Shown here: positions 43,597 to 52,277 of the stretch, in pieces
Position numbering within the stretch: position 1 is the stretch's first letter
Layout of the letters: each line of letters begins with the position of its first letter
NCBI RefSeq assembly: GCF_009827445.1
Contig: NZ_WTYI01000001.1
Coordinates: 310,001-374,000, forward strand
DNA from: Qipengyuania aquimaris
Lineage (GTDB): Bacteria; Pseudomonadota; Alphaproteobacteria; Sphingomonadales; Sphingomonadaceae
Length of the DNA stretch: 64,000 bases
Direction: 5' to 3'
The notes under the pieces: generated by a model
Seen by the model: only the letters and a program-made list of their open reading frames with translations
Told to the model about the DNA's origin: nothing
Database searches by the model: none
Made by a program: the position numbers and the translations under genes

Positions 43597-44226
43597 ATGG
43601 CGATTGGACCAACCGTCCGCCGCTTGTTCGGCAAATATGAACCCCAGATCGCGGCACTGTACCGGTCGATCTACATCGACCTCGACGATTACATTGGCCA
43701 GATCGAGCGTTGGGTGAAAAACCCGAAACGGATCCTGGAGATCGGAGCCGGGGAGGGGGCGGTAACAGAACGCCTGGCAGAAGCATTCCCGAACGCGTCG
43801 ATCACCGGTATTGATATCACCGATAATGTCGGTCGCTTATATGCTGGTCCGACTGGAAAGGTTACCTTCGAGCAGAAGACCGTTCAGGAGGTCGCAGCAT
43901 CGCAACCCGGTTCGTATGACTTTGTCATTTTGTCCGATGTTCTTCACCACGTCCCCATTAATCTCCGGCCCGAAATACTATCCTCTGCTCGACAGTGCCT
44001 GTCGAAGGATGGTCTGATGATATTCAAGGATTGGGGAAGGGCGCGCACTCCCATCCATCTGATGTGTTTGGCAAGCGATCGCTACCTGACGGGCGATGAC
44101 GTCTCGTTCCTCACAGCTACCGAGGCCGAGAAGCTGCTTGCTTACCATTTCGGAGCTTCTGCGATAGCCGATCGAACTACTATCGCTCCATGGAGCAACA
44201 ACTACGCTTTCCTCATCAATGGCTGA
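43597..44226 (+). CDS. SAM-dependent methyltransferase (class I)
   Basis: A 209-residue methyltransferase with motif I ILEIGAGEGAVTE near residue 46, ITGIDITDN, and VILSDVLHHVPI. It lies between a glycosyltransferase and gtrA and probably methylates a sugar or a lipid carrier intermediate. The start follows the GT2 stop by two bases; longer frames overlap that gene. Confidence 0.85.
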   Translation: MAIGPTVRRLFGKYEPQIAALYRSIYIDLDDYIGQIERWVKNPKRILEIGAGEGAVTERLAEAFPNASITGIDITDNVGRLYAGPTGKVTFEQKTVQEVAASQPGSYDFVILSDVLHHVPINLRPEILSSARQCLSKDGLMIFKDWGRARTPIHLMCLASDRYLTGDDVSFLTATEAEKLLAYHFGASAIADRTTIAPWSNNYAFLING

Positions 44227-44605
44227 CATCGAGTCTTTGACCAGACATCCACGGCGCTATCTGGTTGTCGGTGTCGTATGCGCTGCGGTTCACAACGGCA
44301 TCATGTTCGGGATGGATCGGCTCGGCGCCCATTATGTCGCCTCGCTCGTCCTCAGTTTCGCCGTGCTCGCGCCCTTGGGGTACTTCCTGCACAGCATTTA
44401 CACGTTCGCACGCGAAGTTCAGCCCATCAGATTTGTGCGGTTTGCGACGGGTCTTCTCGCCGGATTCCCGATCAATCTCGTCCTGATGGTGCTTTTCGTA
44501 TCGGTTTTGGGGTTAGGTGTGCCGCTGGCCACTCTTGTATGCACGGCTCTGCTTTTCGTCTGGAATTTCGCTTCCGCGAGATGGGCGATCTTCCTGCATC
44601 GCTGA
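44219..44605 (+). CDS. GtrA-family membrane protein
   Basis: A 128-residue protein with four helices in the GtrA pattern (YLVVGVVCAAVHNGIMF, SFAVLAPLGYFLHSIYTF with the conserved F-x-x-x-Y-T-F, FVWNFASARWAIF). GtrA proteins are thought to flip polyprenol-phosphate-linked sugars for O-antigen or arabinogalactan-type decoration. It overlaps the methyltransferase gene by eight bases and faces a polyprenol-phosphate glycosyltransferase gene. Confidence 0.88.
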   Translation: MADIESLTRHPRRYLVVGVVCAAVHNGIMFGMDRLGAHYVASLVLSFAVLAPLGYFLHSIYTFAREVQPIRFVRFATGLLAGFPINLVLMVLFVSVLGLGVPLATLVCTALLFVWNFASARWAIFLHR

Positions 44606-44661
44606 ACCCAACTCCCCGATAAGATCCGGCGAAGTTAAAGGGGTGGCTTGTTGCGCGACAT

Positions 44662-45888
44662 TCAATCCACCGAAGCAAACTGCGATTCATTGCCGGCGAT
44701 GATCGACAGTAGAAAGCCGCCGATGATGGTTTGGACGCCTATGCCCCCAAGCGTTGCAAAGATGACGAGTGGCAAAGGATTTTCCAGTGCGCCAAAACTC
44801 GCATCAATCCACTGATAGGCCACTGCGGCCAATCCGATTGCGCTGCCGGCCAGCATCACCAGGCCGGACAGCAGCATTCGCTCCAAGGTGAACCATCGAG
44901 AATGCTGGCGGATTGTTGGTCGCAGAATCCTGTACCCGTTCCTCACTCCATGGAAGTGCGCCGCGAGGGCCATGATCAACCCAAGGTGCCCGCATGTTGC
45001 CAAGAATCCGGCGACAATGTTCCAGCTAACACCGAATACGCTCGGGCTTGGTAGCACTCCGAAATATGTCATCGTGGAGAAGGTGAAGATTGCCAGCGCT
45101 ATGATGAGCGCAGCAGCCCCAGGTACGCCGAACACCCAGGTCGGGCTGAGCATGAAGAGGTAACGCAGGTGGCGCCAGCCGTCGCGCCAGGGGCGCAGGT
45201 GCGGCTCCCGATCGCGAAGGTCCGGACTGAGGGTGGCAGGAACTTCGACCATGTCGAGCTTCAGCAAGGAGGCCTTGATCACCATCTCGCTCGCGAATTC
45301 CATCCCGCTTCCAGTGAGCTTGAGCTTTTCGAAAGCATCTTTCGTCAATGCCCTAAGCCCGCAATGAGCATCGCCCATGCCGGTGCGGAAAAACAGGTTC
45401 AATATGCCGGTAAGAGCTGGGTTGCCGATATGCCGGTTCTTCCAAGGCATCGCACCCGGCGCAATCCCTCCGCGGAATCGATTGCCCATGCAGACGTCGT
45501 GCCCCTCCTGAAGCTTCGCGACCATGGCCACGCCTTCAGTGAAGTTATAACTTCCATCGCAATCACCCATGACGATGTAGCGACCCCATGCGCCGCGGCA
45601 CCCGCCGATCAAGGCTGCCCCGTAACCCTTCTCTGCAACCGGTACGACACGCGCGCCGAGCTCGGTCGCGAGCGCCTGGCTGCCGTCAGTAGAACCATTG
45701 TCGGCAATGACTATCTCACCCGACAGGCCGAGCTCCGAACTCATTCGCGCCAACGCTTCTAGTGCATTGCCGATACAATGAGGAAGGGAATCCAACTCGT
45801 TCAGGCAAGGCATGACAATCGTGACATCCGGACGTTCCTGATCCGAACCGACCGAGAATTCTTCCGATTGTATGGCTTCTGACATCAC
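44662..45888 (-). CDS. Polyprenol-phosphate glycosyltransferase, DPM1/GtrB-like
   Basis: A 408-residue GT2 enzyme: VTIVMPCLNE, VIADNGSTDGS, VMGDCDGSYNF (metal DXD) and EFASEMVIKASLLKL in the catalytic domain, then about four hydrophobic helices from residue 230 onward. Such enzymes load a sugar on undecaprenyl phosphate on the cytoplasmic face. With GtrA and the GT-C-like protein at 36280 it completes a gtr-type decoration set. It converges on gtrA. Confidence 0.87.
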   Translation of the reverse strand: MMSEAIQSEEFSVGSDQERPDVTIVMPCLNELDSLPHCIGNALEALARMSSELGLSGEIVIADNGSTDGSQALATELGARVVPVAEKGYGAALIGGCRGAWGRYIVMGDCDGSYNFTEGVAMVAKLQEGHDVCMGNRFRGGIAPGAMPWKNRHIGNPALTGILNLFFRTGMGDAHCGLRALTKDAFEKLKLTGSGMEFASEMVIKASLLKLDMVEVPATLSPDLRDREPHLRPWRDGWRHLRYLFMLSPTWVFGVPGAAALIIALAIFTFSTMTYFGVLPSPSVFGVSWNIVAGFLATCGHLGLIMALAAHFHGVRNGYRILRPTIRQHSRWFTLERMLLSGLVMLAGSAIGLAAVAYQWIDASFGALENPLPLVIFATLGGIGVQTIIGGFLLSIIAGNESQFASVD

Positions 45889-46033
45889 CGCCCCCCAAGC
45901 ACCCTATAAACGCATTCCCGCTTTCCTTGAAGAAGTTTGGTAAACGCTTGGTAAAGATGCCGCTGTCTGGCAATGGCGAGCATCGTAACTTAGCGATCCT
46001 CTTCCGAGCGAATATCCCAAGGCAATTCCTCCC

Positions 46034-46933
46034 ATGCACCATTCCGAACGTCGCGGCATCCTGCTCGCCTTGTGCGGTTTCGCGCTGCTCAGCGTCGGGG
46101 ATGCGGTGATCAAAACGATGGCTGGGGAATGGTCGCCGCTCGCGGTGGCGAGCGTGCGGTTTGCGATCGGGGCAACGGGGCTTTCGGCTTTGTTGGCCAT
46201 GACCGAGGGACCCAAGGCGTTCCGGCCGGCCAATCCGAGGCTCCAGTTCGTCAGAGGTGTGTGCCTCGCGGCTGCCTCCTTGATGTTCTTCTCCGCGATT
46301 TTCGTTATGCCGCTTGCAACGGCCATGGCGCTGGCATTCGTAGCGCCCGTGATTGTCGCGGTTCTTTCCGGCCCCTTGCTGAGCGAAAAGGTCCGTCCGG
46401 CCGTCTGGCTGGCCTCGATCATCGCCCTTGTCGGAGTGGCGCTCGTCCTTCGACCTAATCTATCGGCGCTCGGCCTTGTCGCCTTGCTGCCGCTGGCGTC
46501 CGCTTTCTTCTTCGCGCTCATGGTCATCGCCAATCGCGCCAGTGCCGGGCAGGGGAGCGCCCTTTCGATGCAGGTATTCATGCAGGTCGGTGCCATGCCG
46601 GTGCTGCTGCTCGCGGCTCTTGGTGGTCATTTCTCCGGTGTCGAAGCACTCGAGGTGACAATGCCGGACTGGACAATCATTGCCCGCTGCGCGGTCGTTG
46701 CCGTGACTGCCAGCAGTGCGCATTGGCTCGTTTACATGGGCACTCAGCGCGCTGGTGCGTCGACGATTGCGCCCACGACCTACGTCCAGATGCTGGTCGC
46801 CACCAGCCTGGGCTGGTGGTGGTTCGGCGATGTGCCTGACCTGATGACGCTGGTGGGCGCGGCGGTCATCATCGGAGCTGGATTGATCCTTTGGTGGAGC
46901 ACGCCGCGCGGCCCCTCCGCCAACAGCCGTTGA
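46034..46933 (+). CDS. DMT-superfamily transporter, EamA type
   Basis: A 299-residue inner-membrane protein with ten hydrophobic helices in two EamA repeats (GFALLSVGDAVIKTMAG, PTTYVQMLVATSLGWWWFGD). The family exports amino acids and other metabolites; the substrate is not evident. It stands alone between the glycan island and glmS. Confidence 0.88.
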   Translation: MHHSERRGILLALCGFALLSVGDAVIKTMAGEWSPLAVASVRFAIGATGLSALLAMTEGPKAFRPANPRLQFVRGVCLAAASLMFFSAIFVMPLATAMALAFVAPVIVAVLSGPLLSEKVRPAVWLASIIALVGVALVLRPNLSALGLVALLPLASAFFFALMVIANRASAGQGSALSMQVFMQVGAMPVLLLAALGGHFSGVEALEVTMPDWTIIARCAVVAVTASSAHWLVYMGTQRAGASTIAPTTYVQMLVATSLGWWWFGDVPDLMTLVGAAVIIGAGLILWWSTPRGPSANSR

Positions 46934-46988
46934 TCACTCGTAAAAAACGACTAAGTCACCACCGCATCTTTCTTTTGGAGCTGTTTGT

Positions 46989-48812
46989 ATGTGCGGAATT
47001 ATCGGGATCGTCGGCAACGAACCGGTTGCGGAGCGACTGGTCGACGGCCTGAAGCGTATGGAGTACCGCGGTTACGACAGCGCCGGTATCTGCACCATCC
47101 ATGATGGAACCCTCATCCGTCGCCGGGCAGAGGGGAAACTGTCCAATCTTGTCAATGTCTTGGCGGACAACCCTGCTGCGGGCGAAGTGGGTATCGCCCA
47201 TACGCGGTGGGCGACGCACGGCGCACCCACAGCCAAGAACGCCCATCCGCACGCTACCGATCACGTGGCACTGGTGCACAACGGCATCATCGAGAACTTC
47301 AAGGAACTGAAGGCCGAACTGATCGCGGACGGACGGAAACTCGAGAGCGATACCGACAGCGAGGTGGTTGCTCACCTCGTTTCGCGGCGGGTCGAGAATG
47401 GTGAAACCCCGAGTGAGGCGGTGGCCAACGTCCTGCCGCGCCTGCGCGGTGCATTTGCGCTTGCTATAGCATTTCGTGATCATCCTGACATGCTAATCGG
47501 TGCGCGTCGTGGTTCGCCCCTTGTCGTGGGTTACGGCGACGGAGAAACCTATATCGGGTCGGACGCCCTCGCTCTGGCACCGTTGACGCAGCAGATTACC
47601 TATCTTGAAGAAGGTGACTGGGTCGTCGTGACGCGCGACGGTTCCGAGATCCACGACGAGGACGGCAACAAGGTTGAGCGAGAGGTTAAGACCTCTGGTG
47701 CGTCCGCTGCTTCGGTCGAGAAGGGAAATTATCGCCACTTCATGCAGAAAGAGATTTTCGAACAACCGACCGTCGTTGCACAGACCCTCAGTTCCTATTT
47801 GCGCCAGTCCGACAACTCGGTGGCGCTTCCCCAGTTCGATTTCGATATTTCATCGATCCGCCGCGTCACGATTGTCGCGTGCGGGACGTCCTATTACGCC
47901 GGCATGGTCGCGAAATACTGGTTCGAGCAATTTGCGCGCGTGCCGGTCGATATCGACGTTGCGAGCGAGTTCAGGTACCGGGAGCCGGTGCTGGAAGACA
48001 ACGGCCTTTCGCTGTTCATTTCGCAGAGTGGTGAGACGGCAGACACGCTTGCCGCATTGCGCCATTGCAAGGAGCAGGGGCAGACAATCGCGGCCGTCGT
48101 GAATGTTCCGACAAGCTCGATGGCCCGCGAAGCGGATCTGCTTTTGCCCACCCATGCCGGCCCGGAAATAGGCGTCGCTTCAACGAAGGCATTCACGTGC
48201 CAATTGGCGGTTCTGGCCGCGCTTGCTGCGCATATGGCCGTAACCAAGGGCCTGATGAACCGCGAGGAAGAGCAGGAGGTTGTGGAGCATTTGCTCGAGG
48301 CACCGGCCTGCTTGAACGCGGCGCTTGATCACGACGACGATATTGCTTCGATGGCTCACCTGATCGCCCCGGCAAGGGATGTCTTATATCTCGGCCGGGG
48401 GCCTGATTTCCCGATGGCTCTCGAAGGCGCGCTGAAACTCAAGGAAATCAGCTACATCCATGCAGAAGGCTACGCCAGCGGTGAGATGAAGCATGGCCCG
48501 ATCGCGCTGATCGACGATGAGGTTCCGGTTATCGTGCTGGCCCCGTCAGGACCTCTGTTCGAGAAAACCGTTTCGAACATGGAGGAGGTTCGCGCCCGCG
48601 GCGGACAGATCGTGCTGATTTCCGATGCCGAAGGGCTGGAAGAGGCTGGTGAAGGCTGCATGGCCACGATCGAAATGCCCAAGGTCCATCCGCTGATCGC
48701 GCCGCTGGTATATGCGGTTCCGGTCCAATTGCTTGCCTACCATGTGGCTTGCGTGAAAGGCACGGACGTCGACCAGCCCCGCAACCTCGCCAAGTCGGTC
48801 ACGGTCGAATAA
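46989..48812 (+). CDS. glmS: Glucosamine-6-phosphate synthase (isomerizing)
   Basis: A 607-residue enzyme converting fructose-6-phosphate and glutamine to glucosamine-6-phosphate, the first step to UDP-GlcNAc. The N-terminal nucleophile Cys (MCGIIGIVGN), RWATHG, the SIS domains (CGTSYYAG, SQSGETADT) and the C-terminal KSVTVE are intact. TTTTGGAG precedes the ATG. No glmS ribozyme-like leader is seen in the 55 bases upstream. Confidence 0.96.
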   Translation: MCGIIGIVGNEPVAERLVDGLKRMEYRGYDSAGICTIHDGTLIRRRAEGKLSNLVNVLADNPAAGEVGIAHTRWATHGAPTAKNAHPHATDHVALVHNGIIENFKELKAELIADGRKLESDTDSEVVAHLVSRRVENGETPSEAVANVLPRLRGAFALAIAFRDHPDMLIGARRGSPLVVGYGDGETYIGSDALALAPLTQQITYLEEGDWVVVTRDGSEIHDEDGNKVEREVKTSGASAASVEKGNYRHFMQKEIFEQPTVVAQTLSSYLRQSDNSVALPQFDFDISSIRRVTIVACGTSYYAGMVAKYWFEQFARVPVDIDVASEFRYREPVLEDNGLSLFISQSGETADTLAALRHCKEQGQTIAAVVNVPTSSMAREADLLLPTHAGPEIGVASTKAFTCQLAVLAALAAHMAVTKGLMNREEEQEVVEHLLEAPACLNAALDHDDDIASMAHLIAPARDVLYLGRGPDFPMALEGALKLKEISYIHAEGYASGEMKHGPIALIDDEVPVIVLAPSGPLFEKTVSNMEEVRARGGQIVLISDAEGLEEAGEGCMATIEMPKVHPLIAPLVYAVPVQLLAYHVACVKGTDVDQPRNLAKSVTVE

Positions 48813-48858
48813 ACCCCGACGCGAAAATTTGCTTTTCGGTCTTAGGTTTACGCGCGGC

Positions 48859-48874
48859 TAACCTTTCAAGGTTA
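48859..48874. promoter_or_regulatory. Palindrome TAACCTT-TC-AAGGTTA
   Basis: A perfect 7-base inverted repeat with a two-base centre ends 11 bases before the GTG start of the GGDEF-EAL gene. It covers the place where a ribosome-binding site or promoter core would lie, so a repressor site is plausible. It is not a CtrA site, because the TTAA half-sites have the wrong spacing. Confidence 0.4.
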
Positions 48875-48885
48875 ATCGTGCGGGT

Positions 48886-51240
48886 GTGAGCCAGACGACA
48901 GAGAACCAAGCGATAAATGCAGAGGAACTGACTGCACGTCAGGTCCTTGGCATGTCGAGCGTAGACGGTTCTGACTGGTCGCGGGTTCATGGCCATCAAT
49001 ACTCGCTCGTGGCGCGTCGTGCGTTTGTCCGCACGTTGTTCCACATGATTGCCTTCGCTCTGGTTGCCTATGCCACCTATGCGAAGGTTCCTGCGGTCAT
49101 CCTCGTCGCCTGGGGCTGTGCGCTCTCACTTAGCATCGCTCACGCCTTCATTCTCGATCGCAAGTTGAGGATCGCTGAGGCAGGACGTTTCGATCCCGAA
49201 AACGTTCGGGCTCACGCCATGTCCTCGGCAAACAAGGGCGCAGTCTGGTCGCTGGGAATCGTGGCCTTGTGCGCTTTGGGCGCGGCTGGTGAGCTGATCA
49301 CGATCTGGATCATCCTGTGCTTCCTCGTCGTGTCCACCGTGACGAGCCGCTACAGCGTGCCGCTCAGTACGATAACGTTTCTTCTCGCTGCATCGGTTGG
49401 GCCACTTCTGGTGGCGCTGATGAATGGCGACGGGCTGCTTGCCGCGATGATCGGGCTGACGATGCTGATCGGCACGCTCGGCACCTTCGAGATGGCGCGG
49501 ATGCGGGTAGGGGCACGCCTTTCCGAGCTGGTCATGCAGGAAAAGAGCGAAGTCGTCTCCATGCTGCTGCGCGAATTCGAGGAGGGCGAAGCTGACTGGC
49601 TTTGGCATATCGACACTGCTCGCAAGTTGCGCAATGTCAGCCCCAGGCTCGCATTCGCGCTTGGCAGCACGCCAGCAGCAGTGGAAGGCCAGTATTTCCT
49701 GAAACTGATCTCGGGCGAGAATTGGGAGGCGGGGAACTTCCCTGCCAGTCTGCGAGACTTTTCCGATAGGCTGAAGGAGCGCGAGAGCTTCTCCAACCTG
49801 ACGGTTAGCGTAATTATCAATGGCGAGCGGCGATACTGGGAAATTTCCGGCACTCCGGTCCTGGACGAAAAGGGTGTGTGGCGCGGCTTCCGCGGGGTCG
49901 GGTCCGACGTCACGGTCAAGCACGAGAGCAGTGAAAAGATCGCGTATCTGGCGCGCTATGACACGCTGACCCAACTCCCTAACCGCCTGATGTTGAACGA
50001 GACCCTGCGCGATGCCCTGGCATATGCGGACAAATGGCGTTCGCGCTGCGCCTTCCTGATGATCGATCTGGATCGCTTCAAGGCGGTCAACGACTCGCTC
50101 GGCCATTTGATCGGCGACAAGATGCTGGCCGAGGTTGCAGGACGGCTCGCGCCGCTCATGGACGAAGGCGAGACGTGCGGCAGGCTCGGCGGGGACGAAT
50201 TCGCAATCGTCGTCCAAGATGCATCTGACCGGCGCCGAATCGACACGCTGGCCAAGACAGTGATCGCCGCGCTTTCTGCACCGTATCACGTCGAAAACCA
50301 CATCCTTTATGTCGGCGCGAGCGTCGGCTCGGCTCTCGGGCCGCGCGATGGCAATACTGTCGAGGAATTGCTGCGCAATGCCGACCTAGCTCTTTACCGG
50401 GCGAAGGACGAAGGCGGCGGCATTCACTGCGAATACCAGCCCGAACTCCATGCAATCGCCGAGGAGAAGCGCCAGCTCGAATTCTCGCTACGCAGCGCGC
50501 TCGAGAACAATGAGATGGAAGTTCACTACCAGCCTGTGGTCGATTCAAAGAGCGAGGCCGTGGTCAGCTTTGAGGCACTGCTGCGCTGGAACAGCAAGGT
50601 GCACGGGTTCGTAAGCCCGGCCAAGTTCATCCCTCTGGCCGAAGATACCCGGCTCATCGTCCCCATAGGCACCTGGGTGCTCAATGAAGCGTGCCGCGAG
50701 GCTGCAAATCACTGGCCATCGCACGTGAAGGTGAACGTAAACGTTTCGCCCGAGCAATTGCTCGAGCCCGATTTCGTCGGAACAGTCGTGAGGGCGCTGT
50801 CACACAGCGGCCTGTCTGCAGAGCGGCTCGAACTGGAAGTGACGGAAAGCATTTTCCTGCGCGATGCAGGGGTCGTGAGAAAGGCGCTCGAACAGTGCCT
50901 GGCGCTGGGTTGTTCGGTTGCATTGGATGACTTCGGGACAGGCTATTCCTCGCTCGGCTACATCCGCAAGATGCAATTTACGACCATCAAGGTCGATCGC
51001 ATGTTCGTCCAGGGAGCGGCGCAAAACAGCCCTGAAAGCCTCGCCATCATCCGTGCCGTCGTTGCCATGGCCGAAAGTCTCGAGATGACAACCACGGCAG
51101 AGGGCGTCGAGAATGAGGACGAAGCGGAGCTAATCCGTCGCCTGGGATGCACGAAAATTCAGGGATACCACTTCGGTCGACCGATGCCGGTTGCCGAGGT
51201 ACGAAAGATTTTCGCACGGGACGAAGCCCGGTCGGCGTGA
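48886..51240 (+). CDS. Membrane GGDEF-EAL protein (c-di-GMP turnover)
   Basis: A 784-residue protein with five or six membrane helices (about residues 48-195), a PAS-like domain (about 225-345), a GGDEF domain with intact RLGGDEFAIVV near 428, and an EAL domain with FEALLRWN, NVSPEQLL, ELEVTES, DDFGTGYSSL, IKVDRMFV and AEGVENEDE, all the catalytic residues. Both synthesis and hydrolysis of cyclic di-GMP are possible; the PAS domain may switch between them. The start is GTG at 48886, behind a palindromic sequence. It converges on purQ. Confidence 0.9.
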   Translation: MSQTTENQAINAEELTARQVLGMSSVDGSDWSRVHGHQYSLVARRAFVRTLFHMIAFALVAYATYAKVPAVILVAWGCALSLSIAHAFILDRKLRIAEAGRFDPENVRAHAMSSANKGAVWSLGIVALCALGAAGELITIWIILCFLVVSTVTSRYSVPLSTITFLLAASVGPLLVALMNGDGLLAAMIGLTMLIGTLGTFEMARMRVGARLSELVMQEKSEVVSMLLREFEEGEADWLWHIDTARKLRNVSPRLAFALGSTPAAVEGQYFLKLISGENWEAGNFPASLRDFSDRLKERESFSNLTVSVIINGERRYWEISGTPVLDEKGVWRGFRGVGSDVTVKHESSEKIAYLARYDTLTQLPNRLMLNETLRDALAYADKWRSRCAFLMIDLDRFKAVNDSLGHLIGDKMLAEVAGRLAPLMDEGETCGRLGGDEFAIVVQDASDRRRIDTLAKTVIAALSAPYHVENHILYVGASVGSALGPRDGNTVEELLRNADLALYRAKDEGGGIHCEYQPELHAIAEEKRQLEFSLRSALENNEMEVHYQPVVDSKSEAVVSFEALLRWNSKVHGFVSPAKFIPLAEDTRLIVPIGTWVLNEACREAANHWPSHVKVNVNVSPEQLLEPDFVGTVVRALSHSGLSAERLELEVTESIFLRDAGVVRKALEQCLALGCSVALDDFGTGYSSLGYIRKMQFTTIKVDRMFVQGAAQNSPESLAIIRAVVAMAESLEMTTTAEGVENEDEAELIRRLGCTKIQGYHFGRPMPVAEVRKIFARDEARSA

Positions 51241-51918
51241 TCAGGCGTCCGCGAGTGAGCGAATAGCCGATTCAAACAAGGCCAGTCCGTCGGTCCCGCC
51301 ATGTGCAGCATCGACTGCGCGTTCCGGGTGAGGCATCATTCCGAGCACGTTGCCCGAAGCGTTCAGCACGCCGGCGATGTCGCGCTGCGAGCCATTGCAA
51401 TTTTCCATGTAGCGAAACGCAACGCGGCCATCGCCTTCGATCCTGTCGAGAGTGTCGTTGTCAGCGAAGAAATTCCCGTCGTGATGGGCGACCGGAATGC
51501 TGATTTCCTGTCCTGCCTCATAGCCGGACGTGAAGATCGATTGCGCATTTTCGACCTTCAGGCCGACATTGCGACAGATGAAAGTCTGGCCCGCATTGCG
51601 CATCAATGCTCCTGGAAGAAGACGCGCTTCAGTGAGTACCTGAAAGCCATTGCAAACGCCTAGGACAGGCACGCCGCGCTCGGCAGCACGCACTATCTCG
51701 CGCATGATCGGGCTGTTTGCGGCCATCGCGCCCGAACGCAGGTAATCGCCGTAGGAAAAACCGCCTGGCAGGGCGATGAAGTCCAGCCCGTCCGGAAGCT
51801 GCGCATCGCCGTGCCATACACGGACCGGTGCGGAGCCTGATACCTTCTCGATGGCAACCGCCATGTCGCGGTCGCAATTGGAGCCCGGAAAGGTGACGAC
51901 AGCTGCGCGAAAACCCAT
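51241..51918 (-). CDS. purQ: Phosphoribosylformylglycinamidine synthase subunit PurQ
   Basis: This 225-residue class-I glutamine amidotransferase supplies ammonia for step 4 of purine synthesis. [14 protein letters not shown], the nucleophile Cys in [11 protein letters not shown] and the His-x-Glu in MPHPERAVD are visible. Translation starts within the purS stop (one-base overlap), so PurS and PurQ are made together. The third subunit gene, purL, is not in the window. Confidence 0.95.
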   Translation of the reverse strand: MGFRAAVVTFPGSNCDRDMAVAIEKVSGSAPVRVWHGDAQLPDGLDFIALPGGFSYGDYLRSGAMAANSPIMREIVRAAERGVPVLGVCNGFQVLTEARLLPGALMRNAGQTFICRNVGLKVENAQSIFTSGYEAGQEISIPVAHHDGNFFADNDTLDRIEGDGRVAFRYMENCNGSQRDIAGVLNASGNVLGMMPHPERAVDAAHGGTDGLALFESAIRSLADA

Positions 51919-52151
51919 CAGTCGAGCTTCTCGATGCGGTAGTTTTCGATCACCGTGTTGGCGAGCAGCTTCTCGCACATTTCGGTGAGGGCCTCATCGC
52001 TCGTGCCGTCAGCAATATCGAGGTCGATAGTGCGACCGATCCGCGCGCTTTCGACGCCGGAGAAGCCGAGCCCTTCGAGCGCGTGGTGAACCGCACGGCC
52101 TTGCGGGTCGAGGACGCCGGGCTTGAGGCTGACAAGGACGCGGACTTTCAT
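51918..52151 (-). CDS. purS: Phosphoribosylformylglycinamidine synthase subunit PurS
   Basis: A 77-residue small subunit ([31 protein letters not shown]) that bridges PurQ and PurL. The start at 52151 fits the conserved N-terminus. In many relatives purC lies directly upstream; here purC is about 6.6 kb away beyond three unrelated genes. Confidence 0.94.
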   Translation of the reverse strand: MKVRVLVSLKPGVLDPQGRAVHHALEGLGFSGVESARIGRTIDLDIADGTSDEALTEMCEKLLANTVIENYRIEKLD

Positions 52152-52277
52152 GGGCTTTGCCTTTGATCGCAAGGATTGGAATTCTTGCGCGCGCCTATGC
52201 CGCGCCCCGGCCAGCGAAGCAAGTCGCCGACCGGGGTTTCGGGCAGATTATCAGGCCTTCGGACAGGCCTGCAGGGC

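Noticed and set aside
48813-48842. Hairpin CGAAAA-TTTGC-TTTTCG after glmS as a terminator
   Set aside because: An AT-rich six-base-pair stem without a T-run after it is too weak.
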